Below are positions 1 through 5,177 of a stretch of DNA of 5,204 nucleotides, piece by piece. A program made the position numbers and the translations under genes. How positions within the stretch are numbered: the stretch's first letter is position 1; every line of letters starts with the position of its first letter. Below the pieces are notes generated by a model. That model did no database searches. It was not told the DNA's origin and saw only the letters and a list, made by a program, of their open reading frames with translations. The stretch is from Candidatus Heimdallarchaeota archaeon (lineage in GTDB: Archaea > Asgardarchaeota > Heimdallarchaeia > Hodarchaeales > LC-3). The stretch lies in assembly GCA_027364495.1 (NCBI GenBank), contig DAHXPE010000519.1, positions 1-5,204 of the forward strand. The letters are read 5' to 3'.

Positions 1-813
1 AAATACTTGCACACCTTCAGGATGGCTTGGCCAGATCTCAGCTGATTCACGCATTTCAATTTCGCTTTTTCTACCAAGAACAGTATCAGAATTATATTTT
101 AATAAGGAAGTACAAATATAAAGTGGAACATGCAATTCTCTGGCAGAAAGGGCAAGTAAACGTGAACCAATTTTGTTTAAGGCAACACCTTCAACAGTTA
201 CAGCATCAGCTCCTGTCAATATGACATCAACATCAAATTTATCCATTGCCCACCACATAGCAGAATCAACAACATGAATGACATCAATGTTTTTTTCACG
301 AAGTTTTTTGACAGTTGTTCTTCCTTGAAAGAGAGGTCTGGTCTCTGTGTTTACAACTCGAAAATTTTTACCTAATTCTTTTGCCCGCCACAGAATTTCA
401 TCAACAAAACTTGAATGACAGTGAGTCATGACTGTACTATTGTCTAGAACCAATTCTGCCCCAACTGTGGCTGCTTTTTTCTTAGATTCATACAAAATTT
501 TTCTGTATTTTGCTCCAGCTTCAATACTAGCTGAATAACCATGTAATCTTATTTGATCCAATATGAAATTTAGCCCATTAGCTAACGCTGGTTCTGTTAT
601 TCTAACATTCTTTACTTCTTTTGCACGTTCAACTAAATGATTGATATAATCTGATTCGGATGAAAAGCAAGAATAAATCTCATTTGAATAAAGAGAAAAA
701 GCCTGAATACCTTCCAATGCTACATTCGTCGCTCCTTGAATGTTCAGGTTTTTAATTTCATCGAGAACAGGTTTCAAATCCTTATTATATATTGCCATAA
801 TGGAATTATCCAT
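1..813 (-). CDS. eIF2B-family protein, ribose-1,5-bisphosphate isomerase-like (3' end cut by window)
   Basis: An open frame of 271 codons runs from the ATG at 813-811 off the left edge, so the C-terminus (perhaps 40-60 residues by family length) is missing. Seen in the translation: a helical N-terminal half; VMTHCHSS at about 128-135 with Cys132; TETRPLFQGR at about 156-165; LTGADAV at about 199-205 with Asp203; and NKIGSRLLAL at about 213-222. These are signature blocks of the eIF2B alpha/beta/delta superfamily. The THCHS cysteine and GAD aspartate match the catalytic pair of archaeal ribose-1,5-bisphosphate isomerase (Cys133/Asp202 in the Thermococcus enzyme), so a cytosolic sugar-phosphate isomerase is likelier than a translation factor. 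The known pathway is nucleoside/AMP degradation feeding type III RuBisCO; no RuBisCO is visible here. The start is favoured because AGAGG lies 7 nt upstream; a second Met six codons in is the alternative. A related isomerase on another sugar phosphate is possible. Confidence 0.85.
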   Translation of the reverse strand, partial: MDNSIMAIYNKDLKPVLDEIKNLNIQGATNVALEGIQAFSLYSNEIYSCFSSESDYINHLVERAKEVKNVRITEPALANGLNFILDQIRLHGYSASIEAGAKYRKILYESKKKAATVGAELVLDNSTVMTHCHSSFVDEILWRAKELGKNFRVVNTETRPLFQGRTTVKKLREKNIDVIHVVDSAMWWAMDKFDVDVILTGADAVTVEGVALNKIGSRLLALSARELHVPLYICTSLLKYNSDTVLGRKSEIEMRESAEIWPSHPEGVQVF

Positions 814-1076
814 TAAATTACCTCTGATTTACATATAAAGTTGTATTTGAATTTTTATTGATTATAAAAACTCTTAGAATTTCAAATTTAAAATGAAAAG
901 TAATTAATTTTTTCCATAACATTCAAAGAAAGTTTCAGAATTTGTACTATTGCTCTTGAATTGATTCATAGATTATGAATTGAGCTGTATTTGCTCTATT
1001 AAATCTATTATCAGACTCAAAAACATGATTAATTTTACTATCACATTAAAAACTCAGTTGCAGGATTAAAAATACC
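814..1076. promoter_or_regulatory. Divergent intergenic promoter region
   Basis: This 263-bp non-coding stretch separates two divergently transcribed genes, so it should carry a promoter for each. It is much more AT-rich than the genes on either side, and no ORF or RNA gene was recognised. For the minus-strand isomerase gene, a TATA-like box (TTTTTATAAT read on the minus strand, about 860-870) would place transcription start near 838, leaving a short leader with AGAGG at 821-825. For the plus-strand deacetylase-like gene, the best TATA-like run is CATTAAAAAC at about 1044-1053, which would give a very short leader. A 17-bp palindrome lies at 964-980. All promoter positions are inferred from base pattern and spacing only. 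Confidence 0.45.
964..980. repeat. 17-bp palindrome, possible operator
   Basis: ATTCATA and TATGAAT form perfect 7-bp inverted arms around a GAT centre. GAATTG also occurs as a direct repeat at 958-963 and 977-982, overlapping the palindrome. The site lies in the middle of a divergent intergenic region, about 150 bp upstream of the isomerase start and 97 bp upstream of the deacetylase-like start. That would suit a homodimeric helix-turn-helix regulator, but in DNA this AT-rich a chance palindrome is a fair alternative. No regulator gene is visible in the window. Confidence 0.25.
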
Positions 1077-2300
1077 TTGGACAAAAAAATAGAAGAATAT
1101 TTACTATCTTATCTATTTAAAAGATTTGAATTAGATGCTAAGGTTGGTTTTGATACCAATACAAGATCAATAATCATTAAGGATTATAAAATAGAAGTTC
1201 CAGAAATTGAACGAAATGCAGTATCCAAGGAAATTGAGTTATTTAGCATTAACATACCATATTACAGGTATAATAACGAAATAAGCATCATAGGACTCAA
1301 TAAAGATAGAAAACTGACGTATGATTTATTAGGAGAAATTTATGATCATTTAACATTAGTCTTTGAAAAAGATGGAGGCATTATTTCAAACTCAGAATTA
1401 ATTTTTTATCCTGTCTTAGATATAAAGATCTACAAGTTTTTTCAACAATTACAAGAATTCGTACCAATAAAATACAAATTATTTGACTCCAAGCAGTTTC
1501 TAGTAGGGGTAAGTCATGACATAGATCGTACTGGTGACAGTTACAAGTATAGAATAATAACTTATTTTTTCCAAACATTAAAACAAAAAAGACCATTGTT
1601 ATTTTTAAAGGGTCTTTTTGGTACAAATGAAGAAACAAATTTTGAATACATAATTGAAAAAGAAAAGGAATTTGAAACAAATTCCACATGGTTTATCCTA
1701 ACTCGTTATGGTCTAAAGCTGAATGCTGATTATCATATCAAGGATAAAGAGTTTCAAAAAGCATTAAAAACGCTACGATCAAATAATAAAGAAATAGGGA
1801 TTCATATTCCTTATATGGATCTTGAATTAGGCGAAATAAAAAAAGAATTTGCTAAAATAACTTCAGCTGAAAAAATGGGAATGAGAATGCATCATTTAAG
1901 AGGTGAGTATGAAGAGCTAATCTCAACCTTAAATGAAGCAGATATTCTTTATGATAGTACTTTTGGCCTTAATGAACGTATGGCGTACCGATTCGGGACA
2001 TCAATTCCTTTTCATCCAATTGTAAATAATGAAGTACTAGAAAATATTTATGAGATTCCTTTAAATATCATGGATTTACAAATAACAGATGCTTCTAAAT
2101 ACAGTGAACAGTTGCAAAAGTTATTTACCATTTTAAAAGAAGTGAAGGGTGTCTGTATAATCAATTGGCATAACAACAGATTTAATAAAACTAAATATGG
2201 AAATATTTGGATAGATACATTCAATATTACATTAGAAGAAAGCTCAAAGGCAAACGGACGATTAACGAATATAGCTGCAATAATCAATTATTTTAGATAA
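1077..2300 (+). CDS. Polysaccharide deacetylase-like protein (NodB fold, archaeal/Bacteroidetes-type with N-terminal extension)
   Basis: 407 residues. Residues 1 to about 135 form an N-terminal domain resembling those that precede deacetylase domains in this family (DUF7033-like). The NodB-like part begins at about 140. GVSHDIDR (144-151) corresponds to the Asp-Asp motif, with D148 as probable base and D150 as probable metal ligand. EIGIHIPY (239-246) carries the metal His243. RMHHLRG (270-276), YDSTFG (292-297), YRFGTSIPF (304-312) and INWHN (362-366, His365) supply the later family blocks. The usual second metal histidine of HxxxH is absent, as I recall for this divergent subfamily, so activity is likely but unproven. 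The role would be removing N- or O-acyl groups from a glycan or glycan precursor. No signal peptide or membrane segment is seen, so it is probably cytosolic. The start is TTG: an in-frame stop lies at 1047-1049 and there is no ATG or GTG between it and 1077. Only a weak AGG precedes it, so leaderless initiation is possible. The acyltransferase gene follows on the same strand. Confidence 0.8.
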   Translation: MDKKIEEYLLSYLFKRFELDAKVGFDTNTRSIIIKDYKIEVPEIERNAVSKEIELFSINIPYYRYNNEISIIGLNKDRKLTYDLLGEIYDHLTLVFEKDGGIISNSELIFYPVLDIKIYKFFQQLQEFVPIKYKLFDSKQFLVGVSHDIDRTGDSYKYRIITYFFQTLKQKRPLLFLKGLFGTNEETNFEYIIEKEKEFETNSTWFILTRYGLKLNADYHIKDKEFQKALKTLRSNNKEIGIHIPYMDLELGEIKKEFAKITSAEKMGMRMHHLRGEYEELISTLNEADILYDSTFGLNERMAYRFGTSIPFHPIVNNEVLENIYEIPLNIMDLQITDASKYSEQLQKLFTILKEVKGVCIINWHNNRFNKTKYGNIWIDTFNITLEESSKANGRLTNIAAIINYFR

Positions 2301-2320
2301 ATGAAATTTAAGGAGTTAAA

Positions 2321-2362
2321 TTGAAAATTTCTTTAAAATCAGGTAGCATCAGTTTAAAATAA
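2321..2362 (+). CDS. Possible 13-codon mini-ORF or leader peptide
   Basis: AAGGAG at 2310-2315, the best Shine-Dalgarno match I found in the window, lies 5 nt before a TTG. That TTG opens 13 codons (MKISLKSGSISLK) ending in TAA at 2360-2362. The frame is the same as that of the acyltransferase starting at 2393, but three in-frame stops (2360, 2375, 2378) separate them. It could be a translated leader peptide, a relic of an earlier start of the downstream gene, or a chance match. The peptide repeats ISLK because TTTAAAAT occurs twice (2332-2339 and 2353-2360). No known leader peptide is recognised. Confidence 0.25.
   Translation: MKISLKSGSISLK
2353..2361 (+). promoter_or_regulatory. Possible TATA box for the acyltransferase gene
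   Basis: TTTAAAATA resembles an archaeal TATA box. It sits about 36 bp upstream of the ATG at 2393, so transcription would start near 2383 and give a leader of roughly 10 nt. A second copy of TTTAAAAT lies 21 bp upstream. The 92-bp gap after the deacetylase-like gene is long enough for a private promoter, but read-through from that gene is equally possible. This is inferred from pattern and spacing only. Confidence 0.25.
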
Positions 2363-2392
2363 TTAAACATTTTTTAGTAAGGCGTTTACTAC

Positions 2393-3460
2393 ATGGTCTC
2401 AGTACGAAGAATGATCTTTCCAGGATTTTTACCTTCATTCCTCAAAATAAGATATTATCGATGGTTAAAAGGATATAAAATTGGAAAAGGATCAAAAATA
2501 TCGTTTTTTTCATATATAACTTGCCCAAAAGTAGATATAGGAACACATTGCAGGATTGGTCCTTTCACTTTTGTTGAAGCAAGTCACGAAATTAAATTCG
2601 GGAATTATATTTCAATTAGTATGCTGACAAACATAAGAACTGGATCAATTTTTGTTGATAATGATACTGAAATAATGGACCATGTCAGGATTGGAGGTAT
2701 CCATACTCAAAATTCTAAAATTACTATTGGAAAACGAGTAGGAATTTTTCCTTATGCATATATTAATCCATCACATGAAATAATCTTAGAGGATGGAGTA
2801 GGAATAGGTGGCTCTAGTCATTTGTTTACACACGGAGCATGGATGTCGAAGTACGATGGTTATCCAGTCAAATACGCACCAATTACATTGAAAAAAAATG
2901 TATGGTTGGGTTGGAGAGTAACTATCCTTCCTGGTGTTACGGTAGGTGAGAATTCAATACTTCAAGCAGACACACTTGTAGCAAAAAATGTTCCTGAAAA
3001 TTCAATTGTTACCGGTAATCCTGCCAAAGTAAGGAGTTTATATGTATTTAAATATTCGATGGAAAAAAAATACCAAATGATTCAAGACATCATGAAAGAT
3101 TTTGTTGAATACATGAATTACCTTGGAATACAGGGCAGTTATAAATTTTCAGAAAATTATAGTATAGTTGAATTCAAAACCAAGAAAAATAAACCTTATT
3201 TTGACATCCTTATATGGCATTCTGACGATATAACCAATATTAATACCGTTCTTCTGGAAATGAAGAAAAAAACCAAAAATATTGATGTGATAGTATTTGC
3301 TTCTGAAGTTTATTCTAAAATAGATTCTTCTCTAAAAAATAAAGAAGTTAGTTATTTTGATTTAGAGCAAAAGATTTTGCATGGAGAGTTGACTGAACAT
3401 ACAAGTGATGTCAGGATGTTTTTGCAAAGATCAGGTATTACATTTGATTACTTCGAATAG
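2393..3460 (+). CDS. Hexapeptide-repeat (left-handed beta-helix) acyltransferase with C-terminal extension
   Basis: 355 residues. Residues 28 to about 212 show many isoleucine/valine/glycine hexapeptide turns (IGKGSK, IGTHCR, VRIGGI, ITIGKRVGI, VGIGGS, VTVGENS) and end in VTGNPAKV at about 206-213, the classic closing motif of CatB/NodL/WbbJ-type sugar O- or N-acetyltransferases. FTHGAW with His147, followed by a loop and APITLKKNVWLG (162-173), matches the usual catalytic histidine and CoA-binding region. The likely role is trimeric, cytosolic, acetyl-CoA-dependent acylation of a sugar, sugar nucleotide or glycan; the substrate is unknown. Residues from about 220 to 355 lie beyond the helix and look like a separate alpha/beta domain ending in FLQRSGITFDYF. 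The N-terminal basic/hydrophobic stretch (5-25) may be a peripheral membrane anchor. The start is fixed by an in-frame stop at 2378; AAGG at 2379-2382 is a weak ribosome site. It lies 92 bp after the deacetylase-like gene and is probably co-expressed with it. Confidence 0.87.
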   Translation: MVSVRRMIFPGFLPSFLKIRYYRWLKGYKIGKGSKISFFSYITCPKVDIGTHCRIGPFTFVEASHEIKFGNYISISMLTNIRTGSIFVDNDTEIMDHVRIGGIHTQNSKITIGKRVGIFPYAYINPSHEIILEDGVGIGGSSHLFTHGAWMSKYDGYPVKYAPITLKKNVWLGWRVTILPGVTVGENSILQADTLVAKNVPENSIVTGNPAKVRSLYVFKYSMEKKYQMIQDIMKDFVEYMNYLGIQGSYKFSENYSIVEFKTKKNKPYFDILIWHSDDITNINTVLLEMKKKTKNIDVIVFASEVYSKIDSSLKNKEVSYFDLEQKILHGELTEHTSDVRMFLQRSGITFDYFE

Positions 3461-3478
3461 AAGAAAAAAGAAAAAATT
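3461..3478 (-). terminator. Probable archaeal U-tract terminator of the dehydrogenase gene
   Basis: Read on the minus strand, this stretch is two T6 runs split by C, lying 15-32 nt past the TAA stop of the dehydrogenase gene at 3493-3495. Oligo-U tracts without a hairpin are typical archaeal terminators. No stable stem is seen. The site fills most of the 32-bp gap between two convergent genes and directly abuts the stop codon of the acyltransferase. No comparable T-run exists here for the plus-strand transcript. Confidence 0.45.
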
Positions 3479-3492
3479 GTGAATTACTAAGT

Positions 3493-4806
3493 TTATTGAG
3501 ATGGATGTTTATATTTACCAACACCCTGGTAAATAAATCCAAATTTTTCCATTTCGGATCTTTTAAAGACGTTACGTCCATCAATAATAATAGGAGAACT
3601 TTTCATTAAAGATTTAACTTTATTGAAATCTAATTTGAAATAATCATCGTGCTTGGTAATTAATATAATAGCATCTGCATCTTTAATAGCTTCATAAACG
3701 TCCTTCTCGACTTTATAACCGTTAAATTCTGTGACATAGGGATCATGAAGCGCTAATTTGCAATGAAAGACCTCTAAATCTTCGACAATTGTTAAAGCAG
3801 GACTGTTTCGGATATCACCAGAATTTTCAAGGAATGAAACTCCTAATATGGTTATTTTAGAAGAATTTAATTTTTTATTGACAAAGTTGAGTGATTCTTC
3901 ACATAAATCAGAAACGTAGTGAGGCATATAATCATTAATGTCACGGGCATCGCTTAGGATTTTAGGCTGATATTTACCGCGAGTGCCATAAGCAAGAAGC
4001 CAAGAATCTTTTGGAATACAATGACCACCAACACCAGCGCCAGGTAATAACATCTGTCTACCAGGAACTTTGTTGACATATTCACGTAATTCAAAAACAT
4101 CAAGATCCAAACTATGAGCTAAAAGTGCAATTTCATTCGCAAAAGCGATTTGAACATCTCTATAAGCATTTTCAGTGGTTTTAACCATTTCAGCCATAAG
4201 ATTAGAAGTAATATCAATCGAACCTTGAGTAATTTGTTGGTACAATTCTTTTGTACGTTTAGCACATTCAGGAGTGACTCCACCGACTACACGATCGAGA
4301 GTCTCGATATTTTTAAGTAAACGGCCAGGCATAACACGTTCTGGCGCATGAGAATAGTTAAAATCTTTCCCAGCCTTTAAATTAGATCCAGATTCTAATA
4401 TAGGAATAATAAGTGTATCAGATGTAGTAGGTGCAAGAGTAGACTCTACAATTAATAAGGCACCTTTTTTAATAAAAGGAGCTACCGATTCAAGAGCATT
4501 ACGAAGAGCAAAATAAAGAGGACGTTTTCTTCTGAGATCAAAAGGAGTTTCAACAGCAAAAATGATAACATCCATCTCCTTACAGACACTATAATCATTA
4601 GTTGCTTTTAATTTTCCAGATTTGACAACAGAAGCTAATAATTCAGGTAAACGGGGTTCACTTCCAAATAAAGGATTCATACCTTTTTTGATCGCATCAA
4701 CTTTTCGAGAATCAATATCAATACCTGTAACGTCATGGCCAACTTCAGCAAACTTAGCTGCAACAGCTGTGCCTACATGACCAATTCCTATGATTGCGAT
4801 TTTCAT
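3493..4806 (-). CDS. Nucleotide-sugar dehydrogenase, UDP-N-acetyl-hexosamine (ManNAc-type) 6-dehydrogenase
   Basis: 437 residues, full length for the UDP-glucose/GDP-mannose dehydrogenase family. The N-terminal Rossmann motif GIGHVG (7-12) binds NAD. ESTLAPTTSD (121-130) and APERVMPGRLL (154-164) line the substrate site. MVKTTENAYRD (207-217) holds the conserved Lys209 and Asn213. GAGVGGHCIPKD (256-267) contains the catalytic Cys263. The C-terminal substrate-binding domain shows DIRNSPA (331-337) and IIDGRN (407-412). GGHC rather than GGSC places it with the WecC/WbpA-type enzymes that oxidise UDP-ManNAc or UDP-GlcNAc to the uronic acid, by two successive NAD-dependent steps in the cytosol; the exact sugar cannot be decided from sequence. 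The product would feed surface-glycan or N-glycan synthesis. The ATG at 4806 begins at the Rossmann strand, as usual. Only a weak GTGG precedes it, 6 nt upstream. It converges on the acyltransferase gene. Confidence 0.92.
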   Translation of the reverse strand: MKIAIIGIGHVGTAVAAKFAEVGHDVTGIDIDSRKVDAIKKGMNPLFGSEPRLPELLASVVKSGKLKATNDYSVCKEMDVIIFAVETPFDLRRKRPLYFALRNALESVAPFIKKGALLIVESTLAPTTSDTLIIPILESGSNLKAGKDFNYSHAPERVMPGRLLKNIETLDRVVGGVTPECAKRTKELYQQITQGSIDITSNLMAEMVKTTENAYRDVQIAFANEIALLAHSLDLDVFELREYVNKVPGRQMLLPGAGVGGHCIPKDSWLLAYGTRGKYQPKILSDARDINDYMPHYVSDLCEESLNFVNKKLNSSKITILGVSFLENSGDIRNSPALTIVEDLEVFHCKLALHDPYVTEFNGYKVEKDVYEAIKDADAIILITKHDDYFKLDFNKVKSLMKSSPIIIDGRNVFKRSEMEKFGFIYQGVGKYKHPSQ

Positions 4807-4829
4807 CTTAAAACCACAATTGCAATTTT

Positions 4830-4867
4830 TTATTTAAATTGAAAAATTGACTCTTTTTACTTATATC
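4830..4867 (-). promoter_or_regulatory. Candidate promoter of the nucleotide-sugar dehydrogenase gene
   Basis: Two TATA-like boxes read on the minus strand: TTTAAATAA (4830-4838), which would start transcription almost at the ATG (4806) and give a near-leaderless mRNA, and GATATAAGT (4859-4867), which would leave a leader of about 30 nt. The absence of a good Shine-Dalgarno sequence before the gene fits the first. A 10-bp palindrome, AATTGCAATT, lies at 4818-4827 between the nearer box and the start codon, where a repressor could act. All of this is inference from spacing in very AT-rich DNA. Confidence 0.35.
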
Positions 4868-5177
4868 AAAAATTGAAATTAAATCTATAATATTTTAAAA
4901 CTAAAAGAGAAAAAATATATGATATAAAGAAAATAAAAATTAAAGAATTAGTAATTTGAATTATAAGAGAAGAAATTGAAACTAAACTATTAAAAAAAAT
5001 GAATCTAAAAGGCATATTTAAAACATAAGATAAACTAGAAATAAGTTTAAAATTGCTGGTAAAAAATAAAAAAAATAAAATAATTAGTAAATTTACTACC
5101 ATTAAATTATCATGAACTAGTATATTAAAAAAAAACGAAAATAAAATAAGAATTAAATGCTCATTTCTGTAATTCAA
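4866..5177 (-). CDS. Doubtful small hydrophobic ORF (103 codons, TTG start)
   Basis: The frame is open for 103 codons between an in-frame stop at 5190-5192 and TGA at 4866-4868. The predicted product is rich in Phe, Ile and Leu, with possible membrane segments near residues 8-21, 26-42, 58-73 and 77-95, and a few charged or polar turns. No family is recognised. Against it: the only early start is TTG with no Shine-Dalgarno sequence; the DNA is far more AT-rich than the neighbouring genes, and T-rich DNA yields such residues by default; and both arms of a 35-bp inverted repeat overlap the frame. For it: so long an open frame is not expected in DNA with this many potential stop codons. It may be a remnant of a glycan-locus membrane protein such as a flippase or polymerase, but nothing specific shows this. 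Its stop would sit 59 bp upstream of the dehydrogenase start. Confidence 0.3.
   Translation of the reverse strand: MNYRNEHLILILFSFFFNILVHDNLMVVNLLIILFFLFFTSNFKLISSLSYVLNMPFRFIFFNSLVSISSLIIQITNSLIFIFFISYIFSLLVLKYYRFNFNF
4929..4963 (+). repeat. Left arm of a perfect 35-bp inverted repeat
   Basis: The 35 bases here are, base for base, the reverse complement of 5170-5204. The arms are separated by 206 bp. Identity stops on the inner side at 4964/5169. On the outer side it may continue, because the window ends with the other arm. The arm includes AATTAGTAATTT at 4947-4958, and a close variant recurs at 5082-5094. Possible readings are the terminal repeats of a small non-autonomous element, a long hairpin, or an assembly fold-back at a contig end. 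No transposase or target-site duplication can be seen. Confidence 0.85.
5085..5098. repeat. 14-bp perfect palindrome between the long repeat arms
   Basis: TAGTAAATTTACTA reads the same on both strands. It lies in the 206-bp spacer between the 35-bp repeat arms and contains the GTAAATTT-like core also found in the arms. It may be a protein-binding site or a by-product of AT-rich sequence. It is recorded because several inverted repeats cluster in this 280-bp stretch. Confidence 0.35.
5137..5155 (+). repeat. Partial, degenerate direct copy of the 35-bp repeat motif
   Basis: The run GAAAATAAAA then TAAGAATTA resembles the first 22 bases of the left arm with a few bases deleted, in the same orientation. 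It is therefore partly complementary to 5183-5204, so the last 68 bases could fold into a second, imperfect hairpin with a loop of roughly 27 nt. The similarity is partly low-complexity A-runs, so relatedness is uncertain. Confidence 0.35.

Noticed and set aside
27..224. 65-codon plus-strand frame
   Set aside because: It lies wholly opposite the well-supported isomerase-family gene, whose family motifs are read on the minus strand. The predicted protein is glutamine-rich and recalls no family.
1..813. Annotation as translation initiation factor eIF2B subunit or MtnA
   Set aside because: The THCHS cysteine and GAD aspartate are kept as in the isomerases, arguing against a purely regulatory eIF2B subunit. 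The HCHS form of the cysteine motif fits ribose-1,5-bisphosphate isomerase better than MtnA, which usually has a TxCNAG motif.
1381..1689. 102-codon minus-strand frame
   Set aside because: It lies inside the deacetylase-like gene, across its catalytic HDID region. Its translation is Cys/Leu-rich antisense-type sequence without a motif.
2048..2287. 79-codon minus-strand frame
   Set aside because: It is antisense to the conserved C-terminal part of the deacetylase-like gene, with no ribosome site or recognisable domain.
2301..2324. ATG directly after the deacetylase-like stop codon, opening 7 codons
   Set aside because: It has no Shine-Dalgarno sequence and overlaps the much better AAGGAG/TTG signal at 2310-2323. 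It is too short to support as a gene.
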